From NCBI RefSeq assembly GCF_024298825.1, contig NZ_CP101153.1, positions 3,968,001 through 4,032,000 on the forward strand: a DNA stretch of 64,000 nt, given 5' to 3'. A model generated the notes under the pieces. It saw only the letters and a program-made list of their open reading frames with translations. It searched no databases and was not told the DNA's origin. The DNA is from Haloglomus salinum (GTDB lineage Archaea > Halobacteriota > Halobacteria > Halobacteriales > Haloarculaceae). This document shows positions 9,157-17,558 of the stretch, in pieces (positions within the stretch are counted from its first letter, which is position 1; each line of letters starts with the position of its first letter). The position numbers and the translations under genes were made by a program.

Positions 9157-9689
9157 TATTCCTCGTCACCTGCGGCGGCCTCCTCGGCCTGCTCTTCCTT
9201 GATCGCCTCGACGTTGACGCCGATGGTGCCCTCCGTCCGGCCGGTGGACTTCGTGCGCTGTCCACGGACCTTCTGGCCGCGCTCGTGTCGGACGCCCTTG
9301 TACGAGTCGATCATCTTCATGCGGTTGATGTCCTGACGACGCGTCATCTCGAGCTCGTTGCCGATCTGGTGCGTCGTCTCACCGCTGAAGTAGTCGTTCC
9401 GATGGTTGTTCATCCAGTCGGGCACCTCGTCGGCGTAGCCTTCGACCAGCTCGACGACGCTGTCGATGACATCGTCGTCGAGCTTGCCGAAGACGGCGCG
9501 CCGGTCGACGCCTGCCTTCTCAGCGATGAGGCGGGCGGCCCGGTGCCCGATGCCGTTCATCTCGGTCAGCGACCGCTCGACGGACTTCGTGCCGTCGAGG
9601 TCGGTCTGTCCAATGCGGACGAAGTAACGGATGTCCTCCTCTTCCTCGGACTCCGTGTCCTCCGCCGCGTCTGGGTCTTCTGCACTCAT
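9156..9689 (-). CDS. rps13: 30S ribosomal protein uS13
   Basis: A 177-residue uS13 of the small-subunit head. After about 20 acidic residues comes YFVRIGQTDLDGTKSVERSL, then MNGIGHRAARLIAEKAGVD and the basic HERGQKVRGQRTKSTGRT end, followed by an acidic tail. The ATG at 9689 is used because the much longer upstream frame runs through tRNA-Ser. It is the first protein gene of this transcription unit, 21 bases after the tRNA. Confidence 0.97.
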   Translation of the reverse strand: MSAEDPDAAEDTESEEEEDIRYFVRIGQTDLDGTKSVERSLTEMNGIGHRAARLIAEKAGVDRRAVFGKLDDDVIDSVVELVEGYADEVPDWMNNHRNDYFSGETTHQIGNELEMTRRQDINRMKMIDSYKGVRHERGQKVRGQRTKSTGRTEGTIGVNVEAIKEEQAEEAAAGDEE

Positions 9690-9710
9690 GTCTTGTTGTG
9701 GTGTGGCTAG

Positions 9711-9792
9711 CGCGGCGGCGGGGATTCGAACCCCGGAGGCTTGCGCCACAGAGTTAGCAACCCTGCGCCTTAGACCACTCGGCCACCGCCGC
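9711..9792 (-). tRNA. tRNA-Ser (anticodon GCT)
   Basis: An 82-base class II tRNA. On the minus strand the acceptor GCGGCGG pairs with CCGCCGC with discriminator G; the T arm is CGGGG-TTCGAAT-CCCCG; the anticodon stem CAGGG/CTCTG holds loop TTGCTAA, giving GCT, which reads AGC/AGU. A long variable arm lies between. It leads the rps13 operon. An AT-rich stretch at 9809-9817 and another at 9893-9903 upstream could serve as its promoter. Confidence 0.95.
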
Positions 9793-9942
9793 TCAGCCGT
9801 TGTGTGTGTTAATTTCGCCCCGGTCGAGCCGGAACTCGCGGGTGCCAGACACCCGCTACAGTGTTTGCGTCTCCTCGTACCGGGCAGGTGCATAAAAACG
9901 TAGTGATGCTGCCCGCGTGTGCGAGGGCGTCTCTCGGGACAG

Positions 9943-11046
9943 TCACGGCTGTAGTCGGCGGTATCGCTCCCGGGAGTCAATGGCCCACTTGTAGGCGAAC
10001 CCCGGTGGGGCTGGACCCAGCCAGTCGAGTAGTTCCTGGTGTTCCACCTTCGGGAAGCGCAGGCCATACGGCTCCACAGTGGGGTGAAACCCGTGACTTT
10101 CGAACAGTGAGCGTACCCGCACTGGGGCGTGGTCGACGTAATCGGCACAGTAGAGTCGGAGGCTGACACCGTCCCCCCACGAGAGTGATCCATCAGAGAC
10201 GTACCATACCATAGCTGCCACAGGAGTAAGAGTGTAGGTCTCCGGAACGATCGTCCGGCCGTTGCGGTACCAGTCGTGGTATCGGTCGAGCCAGGGGAGC
10301 GACCGTGTCCGGATGGAGTGGACGGCACATCGGTGATCGGTTGCCTTCCGGTTGAGTCTAGCACCAGTCGAGATACCGCCGAACTGTCGGTCGAGCCAGG
10401 CGACGAACCTGGAGTTCGTCATCCTGACCTGGAGGTAGCCGGGGCGTTGAGAACCAGGAAAACGTACATGTCCATCACCGAGAACTAGCCCATCAACCAG
10501 CTTCCGAATAGACGGAGACGGGGTCGGAGGGTCGCACTCCGTCCGGTTCCAGTGCGTCCCGACCGAGAGGAACCGTTCCTCGCAGTCCGGACAGACCGTG
10601 GTCGCGCGTCGGGTCGTCGGCTCGTGTGAGTCTCCAGAGCGCTCCGGTGAGTGGATGCGTCCGTGCTCGGAGGGACCGACCAGCGCGAGGTTCTCCGGAC
10701 GGTTATCCCAGTGAACGCCGTTGCGGTGGTGAACCTCGCAATCTCGAATGCTGCTCAGCCCGTACTCCGCGACGGCGAGTAGTCGGTGGTGACGGACGCA
10801 GTGGTCGTCGTGCCAGACGAGTTCGTACCCCTGGTTGGTCGAACCCGGGGAGGTGACCGTCAACGGCCGCGGGAGCCGTTCCGATTTCTGGGTACGTCGC
10901 TCGATGTCGTGTTTCTCCATCCAGTTGAGAACGGTCACGTCCGAGCAGCCCAGACGGTCGGCAATGCCGTCGAGCGACAGTCCCTCGCCCCAGTAGAGCC
11001 GTTCGAGCGTCGCGGCATCACGCCAGGGGGCGTCGGCCTCGGACAC
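9943..11046 (-). CDS. probable homing endonuclease: HTH + HNH + zinc knuckle + LAGLIDADG
   Basis: A 367-residue protein from a GTG at 11046. Residues 11-50 look like a helix-turn-helix (LSLDGIADRLGCSDVTVLNW). Residues 75-132 form an HNH nuclease: VWHDDHCVRHHRLLAVAEYG, then HHRNGVHWDNRPENL with His106/107, Asn115 and Asn119, and His128. C152, C155, H165 and C171 form a zinc knuckle. The C-terminal half shows two LAGLIDADG-type motifs, LVDGLVLGDG (183-192) and AAMVWYVSDGS (277-287). Such architectures are known for free-standing selfish homing endonucleases in haloarchaea. It lies between tRNA-Ser and the mrp operon and shares no pathway with either, so lateral acquisition is likely. The open frame continues upstream to 11598 antisense-like through other genes; that part is rejected. 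Confidence 0.8.
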   Translation of the reverse strand: MSEADAPWRDAATLERLYWGEGLSLDGIADRLGCSDVTVLNWMEKHDIERRTQKSERLPRPLTVTSPGSTNQGYELVWHDDHCVRHHRLLAVAEYGLSSIRDCEVHHRNGVHWDNRPENLALVGPSEHGRIHSPERSGDSHEPTTRRATTVCPDCEERFLSVGTHWNRTECDPPTPSPSIRKLVDGLVLGDGHVRFPGSQRPGYLQVRMTNSRFVAWLDRQFGGISTGARLNRKATDHRCAVHSIRTRSLPWLDRYHDWYRNGRTIVPETYTLTPVAAMVWYVSDGSLSWGDGVSLRLYCADYVDHAPVRVRSLFESHGFHPTVEPYGLRFPKVEHQELLDWLGPAPPGFAYKWAIDSRERYRRLQP

Positions 11047-11099
11047 ACGGGCGAGTGCTGCGCGACCGGATATGAATCTACGCCCCGCCGAGCAGACTC

Positions 11100-11348
11100 C
11101 TAGTCCCGGTCCCGCTCCAGCGTCCCCCGCTCGCTCACCTGCAGGATGGTCCGCATGTTCCGGTAGATGGCCTCGGGGTCGGTCTCCTCGTCGGGGTCGT
11201 AGAGGTCCGACACCCGGAACAGGACGGCCGCGACCCGCTCGGACTCGTCGCTGTCGCCCCGAACCTCGCGGGCCACGTCGCGGAGCATGGCCGCACGCTC
11301 GGGGTCGTCGCTGGGCTGCTCGGGACTCCCGGAACCGTCGTCGCTCAC
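11100..11348 (-). CDS. small acidic haloarchaeal protein linked to mrp
   Basis: An 82-residue hypothetical protein, helix-rich and acidic (RAAMLRDVAREVRGDSDESE; DPEAIYRNMRTILQVSERG), without cysteines or membrane segments. Its GTG start overlaps the stop of the upstream Mrp-type ATPase gene as GTGA, so it is almost certainly translated from the same mRNA and may work with it. No family function is known to me. Confidence 0.75.
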   Translation of the reverse strand: MSDDGSGSPEQPSDDPERAAMLRDVAREVRGDSDESERVAAVLFRVSDLYDPDEETDPEAIYRNMRTILQVSERGTLERDRD

Positions 11349-12403
11349 TGCTCCGGGGCGCCGGCCTGCTGCTGGTGTCGCCGCCGGTGGACGATGCCCT
11401 GCATGTCGGCGGTCGTGCGGACGAAGTCACGGAACGACTCGCCCGTGTCGCTGTCGTCGTCGAGGACGACCGGTTTCCCCGCGTCGCCGCCCTCGCGGAC
11501 GGACGTATCGAGCGGGATGCTCCCGAGGAACGGCATGTCGTTCTCCTCGGCGAAGCGCTCGCCGCCGCCCGAGCCGAAGATGTCGTGCGTGCTGCCACAG
11601 TCGGGGCAGTGGAACCCGGCCATGTTCTCGACGATGCCGAGGACGGGGGTGTCGTGCTTGCCGAACATCCGGAGCCCCTTGCGGGCGTCGTCGAGCGCGA
11701 CCTCCTGGGGGGTCGTGACGATGACCGCCCCCGACACCGGAACCGACTGGAGCATCGTCAGCTGGGTGTCACCCGTGCCGGGCGGCAGGTCGACTACCAT
11801 GTAGTCCAGCGCGCCCCACTCCACGTCCTCCCACAGCTGGGTGATGACCTTGTGGACCATCGGCCCCCGCCAGATGACGGGGTCGTCCTCGCCCAGCAGG
11901 AAGTCCATCGACATCAGCTTCATGCCGAACTTCTCGGGGGGGACCATCGTCTCGTCCTGTGTCGCCTTCGGTGCCTCGCCGGCGTCCAGCATCCGTGGGA
12001 CGTTCGGGCCGTACACGTCGGCGTCGAACAGCCCGACACGGGCTCCGCGGTCGGCGAGGCCGGCTGCGAGGTTGACGGCCACCGTCGACTTGCCGACGCC
12101 ACCCTTGCCGGAGGCGACGGCGATGATGTTCTTGACGCCCGGGAGAATCTGGTCCTCGGCCGCGACGCCGCGGTCGACGTTCGCGGACAGTTCGACCGAC
12201 AGCCCGAACCCCGAGAGCGCTGTCCGGACGTCCTCGGCGATGCCGGTCTCGGTCGGCGAGTACGGGGCCCCGAGCGCCAGGTCCACATCGATGGCGTCCC
12301 CGACGGTCACGTCGTTGACGAGTCCGAGCGAGACGATATCCTCCCCGAGGTCGGGGTCCTCCACGGAGCGCAGCGCATCGAGAACCTCGTTCCGGTCTAC
12401 CAT
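11345..12403 (-). CDS. Mrp/NBP35-family P-loop ATPase (iron-sulphur cluster carrier)
   Basis: A 352-residue cytoplasmic protein. Residues 1-85 form a DUF59/MIP18 domain, and the rest is a deviant-Walker NTPase: VASGKGGVGKSTVAVNLA (P-loop GKGGVGKS, 99-106), FDADVYGPNVPRML, VVDLPPGTGDTQL, and a FHCPDCGS CX2C pair that binds the cluster at the dimer interface in relatives. It is inferred to assemble or deliver Fe-S clusters. The ATG at 12403 is chosen because the family starts at this point. The downstream 82-residue gene overlaps it, and the proteasome genes diverge upstream. Confidence 0.93.
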   Translation of the reverse strand: MVDRNEVLDALRSVEDPDLGEDIVSLGLVNDVTVGDAIDVDLALGAPYSPTETGIAEDVRTALSGFGLSVELSANVDRGVAAEDQILPGVKNIIAVASGKGGVGKSTVAVNLAAGLADRGARVGLFDADVYGPNVPRMLDAGEAPKATQDETMVPPEKFGMKLMSMDFLLGEDDPVIWRGPMVHKVITQLWEDVEWGALDYMVVDLPPGTGDTQLTMLQSVPVSGAVIVTTPQEVALDDARKGLRMFGKHDTPVLGIVENMAGFHCPDCGSTHDIFGSGGGERFAEENDMPFLGSIPLDTSVREGGDAGKPVVLDDDSDTGESFRDFVRTTADMQGIVHRRRHQQQAGAPEQ

Positions 12404-12565
12404 TACCGGCGATAGGCCCCGTGCGGGCGATAAGGATTGTGACGCCGACCGGACAGGGGCGACCGGCACTGGGGAGACAGTATCCCACGGGAAGCACAGA
12501 CAAAGGTCGAGAGACAGATGTTCGGATGGAATGTGCTGAGTTACTGACCAACCCGCAGCTAAATG

Positions 12566-12575
12566 AAATTTTAGC
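12566..12575 (+). promoter_or_regulatory. TATA-like element for psmB-psmA
   Basis: AAATTTTAGC sits in a short AT-rich island (12561-12590) in an otherwise GC-rich 209-base divergent region, about 40 bases before the psmB ATG. This suggests a transcript with a short leader. Confidence 0.45.
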
Positions 12576-12612
12576 GAGAAGATATCCCTCCCTCGGCCTT
12601 CCCCTCGGGTGC

Positions 12613-13407
12613 ATGAACCCCAACGACCGCCCGAGCCTCGACCTGGACGGGTCGCTCGACCCGCTCGGCGTAGCGCCGGGCACGAACGCGGCCGGCAGCA
12701 GCGGTGGCGGCATCCCCGCAGCTGGCGGGAGCGACACCCCCGCGGCCAGCGGCGAGAACGCGGTGGAGTACAGCACCGGGACGACGACGGTCGGCCTCGT
12801 TGCCCACGACGGCGTGGTCCTCGCGACGGACCGACGAGCGTCGCTGGGCGGCCGCTTCGTCTCCAACAAGAACGTCGTGAAGGTCGAGCAGGTCCACCCG
12901 ACCGCGGCCGTCACCATCGCCGGCTCCGTCGGCGCGGCACAGGCGTACCTGAAGCAGCTCCGTGCCGAGGCCGACCTCTACGAGAACCGGCGCGGGCGCC
13001 GGATGAGCATGGAGGCGCTCTCCACGGTCGGGAGCGCCATCCTCCGCGGGCTCCCGGTGAGTCCGCTCCTCGGCGGCGTCGACCCGGCACGCGACGCTGA
13101 AGCCGACGCCGAACCTCGCCTCTACCAGCTCGACGGCGCGGGCGGCCGCATCGAGGAGTCGGCGTTCGCGGCGACCGGCAGCGGGATGACGGTCGCGACG
13201 GGTGCCCTCGAACGCGAGTACGACCCCGAGGGCGATGTCGAGTCGGCCGTCCCCACGGCCGTCGACGCCGTGCTGGCGGCCAGCGAGCGGGATACGGCCT
13301 CCGGGAACGGGGTCGTCGTCGCGCGCGTGACCGCCGACGGCGTGGAGACGGAGCTACGTGACGCGACCGGTGCTCTCATGAACGGGGCGGCCGGAGGTGT
13401 CCGATAA
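12613..13407 (+). CDS. psmB: proteasome beta subunit (catalytic, with propeptide)
   Basis: A 264-residue precursor of the 20S core beta subunit, an N-terminal threonine protease. The first 56 residues are a Gly/Ala/Ser-rich propeptide; autocleavage after VEYSTG would expose Thr57 in TTTVGLVAHDGVVLATDRRAS, with the conserved Asp 17 and the lysine of NKNVVKV as partners. IAGSVGAAQAYLKQLR and ATGSGMTVATGALE are family motifs. Start: the first ATG after the AT-rich island; the longer upstream frame crosses the promoter. Its stop overlaps the alpha-subunit ATG as TAATG, so the two subunits are made from one mRNA. Confidence 0.95.
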   Translation: MNPNDRPSLDLDGSLDPLGVAPGTNAAGSSGGGIPAAGGSDTPAASGENAVEYSTGTTTVGLVAHDGVVLATDRRASLGGRFVSNKNVVKVEQVHPTAAVTIAGSVGAAQAYLKQLRAEADLYENRRGRRMSMEALSTVGSAILRGLPVSPLLGGVDPARDAEADAEPRLYQLDGAGGRIEESAFAATGSGMTVATGALEREYDPEGDVESAVPTAVDAVLAASERDTASGNGVVVARVTADGVETELRDATGALMNGAAGGVR

Positions 13408-14162
13408 TGCAGAACAGCCAACAGCAGGCGTACGACCGCGGTATCACCATCTTCTCGCCGGACGGCCGGCTCTACCAGGTGGAGTACGCCCGCGAGGCGG
13501 TGAAGCGCGGCACGGCGGCGGTCGGCATCCGAACGCCCGAGGGCGTCGTCCTCGCGGCGGACGGCCGGCTCCGCTCGGAACTGCAGGTCGCCGAGAGCGT
13601 CGAGAAGATCCACAAGGCCGACGACCACCTCGGTGTCGCGACCGCCGGCCACGCGGCCGACGCGCGCCGGCTCGTCGACATGGCCCGCCGGCGTGCACAG
13701 GTCGAGAAGCTCCGCTACGGCGAGGCCGTCGACACGGAGACGCTCACGAAGGCCATCACGGACAACATCCAGGAGTTCACCCAGACCGGCGGGGCGCGCC
13801 CGTTCGGCTGTGCGCTCCTCATCGCCGGCGTCGACGACGGCGGCGAGCCCCGCCTGTTCGAGACGGACCCGTCCGGCACGCCGTACGAGTGGAAGGCGGT
13901 CGCCGTCGGCGGCAACCAGCGCGAGGCACAGGACCGTCTCGAGGAGGGCTACGACGACCTGCAGACGGTCGACGACGGCCTCCGACTGGCGTTCGAGGCC
14001 CTCGCCGCCACGGCCGACGGCGACCTCACGCCCGAGGGGATGAGCGCCGCGACCATCGACGCCGAGACGGCCACCTTCGAGGCGCTCGAGCGTAGCGAAA
14101 TCGGCGACCACCTGGACGAGCACGGCCTGCTCGACGAGGAGAACGGCAGCGAAGAGGAGTAA
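13407..14162 (+). CDS. psmA: proteasome alpha subunit
   Basis: A 251-residue alpha subunit of the 20S proteasome, forming the outer gating rings. The start QQQAYDRGITIFSPDGRLYQ and VEYAREAVKRGTAAVGI are the alpha-type signature; GNQREAQDRLEEGYDDL follows. The N-terminal catalytic threonine is absent, as expected. The C-terminal 25 residues are acidic. It overlaps psmB by one base and is followed after 16 bases by a convergent gene. Confidence 0.96.
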   Translation: MQNSQQQAYDRGITIFSPDGRLYQVEYAREAVKRGTAAVGIRTPEGVVLAADGRLRSELQVAESVEKIHKADDHLGVATAGHAADARRLVDMARRRAQVEKLRYGEAVDTETLTKAITDNIQEFTQTGGARPFGCALLIAGVDDGGEPRLFETDPSGTPYEWKAVAVGGNQREAQDRLEEGYDDLQTVDDGLRLAFEALAATADGDLTPEGMSAATIDAETATFEALERSEIGDHLDEHGLLDEENGSEEE

Positions 14163-14178
14163 CGGCCCGACGGGGAGC

Positions 14179-15348
14179 TCACGCGGTCGCCGAATCCGGC
14201 TCGCCGACGGCGGGCTGGTCGGCCCCCGCGTCCGTATCTTCTGTCTCGCCGCCCGCGCTCTCGACCGACTGGTCCGCCCCAGCACCGGCGCCCGGAACGT
14301 CGGCGCCGGAGCGGCGGCCGTCGCCGTCGTCGTCCGGCGTGACGCGGTCCGTGTAGACCACCGAGAGGTCACGGCCGACGAAGCAGGCGAGTTCACCATC
14401 CCCGACCTGCGCGGTTACGCGGACTGCGAGCGGGTCCGTCGAGACGACGCACTCGCGCCACTCCGGGCCGACGTTCCACAGTGGTCGCTCCGAGAGGTCG
14501 ATACCGGCGGCGTGGAAGGCCGCGACGACGGCTGGCTCGTCCAGCACCGTCAGCGTCACTGGACAGCGGAGCCGATAGCCACACGCGTCGCAGGTCATGC
14601 GCGCGTGGGCGACGGGCTCCCCGTCGTGGTCGTCGGAACGGTCGTGTGTGTCGCCACCGTCGGCGCCGGGACCGTCCCCGCGGTGGTCGTGCCGGGCCAG
14701 TTCGGCGGCTGTCTCGACGACCCCTCCGCACTCCGGGCAGGTCCCGTCACGCATCGTCGCGATTCGGCCCCGATAGTAGCTGTCCACGGCGGCCGGGAGG
14801 GAGCCGTCGTCGTGAGCCCGATAGCCGGCCGGCGGGAACGGCAGCGCGAGGACCTCGCGCTCGCACGCCCCACAGGCGACCGTGAGGACCGTGTCGTCGC
14901 CGGCAGCCACCAGGTCCGTCTCGGCACAGAACGGACAGGGGGCCTCGAGGTCGACCGGGTCCCGGTCGGCGCTCTCGGTCAGCGTGCCGGCCGCGATGGC
15001 CCGGGCGACCCGGCGACCGGCGGCCGTCAGGCGGTAACCCGCCTCGTCGTCGGCGGTGTCGGCCGCCGTCGGTTCGGTCTTCCGGAGGTACGTCTCGGGG
15101 AGCTCTCGCAGGTGGTAGGCGAACCCGGCGGTAGTCTCCTCGTCGCTGGCCTCGAACAGTGCCGAGAACGAGCACGTCACCGGGCGTCCCGCGTCGCGCT
15201 CGGCCTCGAACAGCGTCCGGACGATACCCATCCGCGTCTCGCCGCCGAGTGCGGCGAAGGCGTCGCTCGGAGCCACGACGGGGCCGGTTGCGGCCGACCG
15301 CTCCCCATCGTCACCGGTTCCGGCTTCGTCCGAAACGGCGTCACTCAT
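14179..15348 (-). CDS. winged-helix ArsR-like regulator with zinc ribbons
   Basis: A 389-residue haloarchaeal protein. Residues about 25-115 look like a winged helix (DAFAALGGETRMGIVRTLFE, FAYHLRELPETYLRKTE, YRLTAAGRRVARAI). It is followed by two cysteine pairs, CPFCAETD and CGACERE, then CPECGG and CDACGYRLRCP, consistent with zinc ribbons. The tail is a low-complexity acidic segment. It probably regulates transcription; its targets are unknown. The ATG at 15348 has a TATA-like GCTTAACC 24-31 bases before it, which supports a leaderless transcript and excludes the longer upstream reading into the moaA promoter. Confidence 0.8.
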   Translation of the reverse strand: MSDAVSDEAGTGDDGERSAATGPVVAPSDAFAALGGETRMGIVRTLFEAERDAGRPVTCSFSALFEASDEETTAGFAYHLRELPETYLRKTEPTAADTADDEAGYRLTAAGRRVARAIAAGTLTESADRDPVDLEAPCPFCAETDLVAAGDDTVLTVACGACEREVLALPFPPAGYRAHDDGSLPAAVDSYYRGRIATMRDGTCPECGGVVETAAELARHDHRGDGPGADGGDTHDRSDDHDGEPVAHARMTCDACGYRLRCPVTLTVLDEPAVVAAFHAAGIDLSERPLWNVGPEWRECVVSTDPLAVRVTAQVGDGELACFVGRDLSVVYTDRVTPDDDGDGRRSGADVPGAGAGADQSVESAGGETEDTDAGADQPAVGEPDSATA

Positions 15349-15371
15349 TGCCACGGATTGGGCGGCGAGTC

Positions 15372-15379
15372 GGTTAAGC
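15372..15379 (-). promoter_or_regulatory. TATA-like element of the ArsR-like regulator gene
   Basis: GCTTAACC on the minus strand ends 24 bases before the start codon at 15348, the usual spacing for leaderless haloarchaeal genes. Confidence 0.5.
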
Positions 15380-15449
15380 AGCGTGGCACCCGCAACCCCC
15401 ACCTCGATGTGACCGAATCCGGTTACGTATTGTCGAATCGTGGCCACAC

Positions 15450-15457
15450 GATTAAGC
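15450..15457 (+). promoter_or_regulatory. TATA-like element of moaA
   Basis: GATTAAGC lies 23-30 bases before the moaA ATG at 15480. With the opposite element at 15372-15379 it makes a compact divergent promoter region of 131 bases. Confidence 0.5.
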
Positions 15458-15479
15458 GTCGTCGGGCGAACGGTCAGGT

Positions 15480-16475
15480 ATGCTGGTCGACGGGCACGGG
15501 CGCGAGCTGACGGGGGTCCGGGTATCACTGACGGACCGCTGTAACTTCGACTGCGTCTACTGCCACAACGAGGGCCTGGGGGACACGCGAGGACCGATGG
15601 AACCGGCCGACGGTGAGATGAGCACCGACGACGTGGTTCGGTTCCTTGAGGTCGCGGCGGAGTTCGACGTGGACAGCGTGAAGTTCACTGGCGGCGAGCC
15701 GATGCTCCGCGAGGACCTGGAAGAGATCGTCCGACGCGCGCCGGACGAGATGGAGACCTCTCTTACAACGAACGGGACCTTCCTACCCGGTCGTTCCGAG
15801 GCACTCCACGAGGCCGGGCTCGACCGCGTCAACGTCTCGCAGGACGCACTCGACCCAACTGCCTTCCAGGAGGTCACCCAGAGCACCCAGTACGACGCGG
15901 TGCTGGAGGGTGTGCAAGCGGCCGTCGATGCCGGACTCACGCCGGTGAAGCTCAACATGGTCGTCTTCGAGCAGACCGCGGGCTACGTCCCCGAGATGGT
16001 CGACCACGTCGCCGAGAACGAGGGACTCCAGCTCCAGCTCATCGAGTACATGCCCGAACTGGCCGGGCGCCCGGAGTGGGCGGTCGACATCGACCGCGTC
16101 CACGACTGGCTGGCGGACCAGGCCGACCACATCGAACACCGCGAGATGCACGACCGCCGTCGCTACTGGGTCAGTCCCGACGACTCGGAAGCGACCGAGA
16201 CGGGGATGGTCGAGATTGTCGACCCCGTCGGCAACGAGGCGTTCTGTGCCAACTGCCACCGCGTCCGCGTCACGCATCAGGGCTTCCTGAAGGGCTGTCT
16301 CAACCGCAACGACGACCTCAAGCCGATGGGCGAGATGACGAAACCCGAAATCCGCGAAGCCCTCCGCGAGACCGTCGACGAGCGCGTCCCCTACTACGGC
16401 GAGTACATGGTCCGCGACGACGACGGCGAGTGGGTCGTCAACGAGGAATACCTCGACGACTACGTGAAGGCGTAG
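15480..16475 (+). CDS. moaA: GTP 3',8-cyclase MoaA
   Basis: A 331-residue radical SAM enzyme for the first step of molybdenum cofactor synthesis, making 3',8-cyclo-GTP. The radical SAM cluster motif CNFDCVYC is at 21-28 (CX3CX2C), the SAM-binding [10 protein letters not shown] at 68-77, and the second cluster ligands are C256, C259 and C273 ([19 protein letters not shown]). Length is typical. The protein ends DDYVKA and lacks the C-terminal double glycine that many bacterial MoaA proteins insert into the active site. The ATG follows a TATA-like element at 15450. It converges with a lipoprotein gene. Confidence 0.92.
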   Translation: MLVDGHGRELTGVRVSLTDRCNFDCVYCHNEGLGDTRGPMEPADGEMSTDDVVRFLEVAAEFDVDSVKFTGGEPMLREDLEEIVRRAPDEMETSLTTNGTFLPGRSEALHEAGLDRVNVSQDALDPTAFQEVTQSTQYDAVLEGVQAAVDAGLTPVKLNMVVFEQTAGYVPEMVDHVAENEGLQLQLIEYMPELAGRPEWAVDIDRVHDWLADQADHIEHREMHDRRRYWVSPDDSEATETGMVEIVDPVGNEAFCANCHRVRVTHQGFLKGCLNRNDDLKPMGEMTKPEIREALRETVDERVPYYGEYMVRDDDGEWVVNEEYLDDYVKA

Positions 16476-16478
16476 CGC

Positions 16479-17558
16479 TCAGAGATCGATTCCACACTCG
16501 GCTTCCGTCGCCTCCAGCGCGTCCTTTGCCGCCCGATACCGCTCGCGACCCGTCTCCGCCTGCCCCTCACGGTACGCTCGCGCTGCCGACTGGTAGTGCT
16601 CTCCAGCGGTGTGCAGTCCGTCACAGAGACAGCGGTCCTGCTCGAACACGTCCCGGAAGTGCCGAACGTCCCGCTCGAACGCGGTGGCGGTGAACCGACG
16701 CCCGTTCTCCGCCGCAGTCACGGCGTTGGTCGCGAACTCCTCGGCCTGTGCGTACTCGCCGCGCTCGATAGCCGGGGCCGTCGCACTCGTGAGCCCGTAC
16801 GCCCGTAGCATCGAGCGCGTGCCCGCGAACGCCGGTTCGAACTCCCGACCGATGGACTGGAACACGCGCTGTCGCTTCCGGGCCGACCGGAGGTCGAACC
16901 CTTCGACGCCGAGCGCATCGGCTCGCGGTTCGACACGGTCCAGTAGCTCCCCGGCGGTCCGCGCCCGCTCCTGTAGTGCCTGCATGTCTCCGATAGCCGC
17001 CGACGCAGCATCCAGTTTCAATTCGGCCGGGAACGCCCGGTTCGCCTGATAGAACGACGAGAACCCGTCGACGATACGGTCGTGTTCGACGGCCCGCGTA
17101 TCGAGGTACTCACAGAGGAACAGCAACCCGTTCACGCTCCGTCCGCGGTCACCGGTCGCCCGGTCGGAGACGAAGTCGAGGCGCTCGCGCGCCTCCCGAA
17201 CCGGCGACCGCGGGTCCTTCGCCGCGGCGTACTCGGCGAACGCGTCCTCCGTCACGAGCGCGACCCGCCCGTCCGCGACGACCGCAGCCGACTCGAGTCG
17301 AGCGATCGCCGTCTCGATGTCTCCTCGGGCCGCTGCGAGCGCCTCCGCGACGGGGTCGGGCGTCTCGGTCGGCTCGTCGGTCGGAGTCTCGGTGGGTGTC
17401 GCTGTGTCCTCGGCAGTGGGCGTGGGCGTCGTGAAGGTGACCGACGGAGTCCCGCCGTCGCGGGTGGGCGTACTCTCCCGTTCGGATGCACCACACCCGC
17501 CGAGCAGGGTCGCGCTGCCCGCCAGTGCGGTCAGCAGCGAGCGCCGACTGCGCGTCAC
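16479..17558 (-). CDS. Tat lipoprotein of unknown function
   Basis: A 359-residue exported protein. TRSRRSLLTALAGSATLLGGC is a twin-arginine signal with a lipobox, so the mature protein should begin at Cys22 anchored outside the membrane. A Thr/Pro-rich spacer (residues about 28-70) links it to a helical domain with scattered cysteines near the end (DRCLCDGL, EAECGIDL). It starts with a GTG that overlaps the stop of the upstream CAP-domain gene (GTGA), so the two lipoproteins form an operon and probably act together at the cell surface. No catalytic motif is visible. Confidence 0.75.
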   Translation of the reverse strand: MTRSRRSLLTALAGSATLLGGCGASERESTPTRDGGTPSVTFTTPTPTAEDTATPTETPTDEPTETPDPVAEALAAARGDIETAIARLESAAVVADGRVALVTEDAFAEYAAAKDPRSPVREARERLDFVSDRATGDRGRSVNGLLFLCEYLDTRAVEHDRIVDGFSSFYQANRAFPAELKLDAASAAIGDMQALQERARTAGELLDRVEPRADALGVEGFDLRSARKRQRVFQSIGREFEPAFAGTRSMLRAYGLTSATAPAIERGEYAQAEEFATNAVTAAENGRRFTATAFERDVRHFRDVFEQDRCLCDGLHTAGEHYQSAARAYREGQAETGRERYRAAKDALEATEAECGIDL

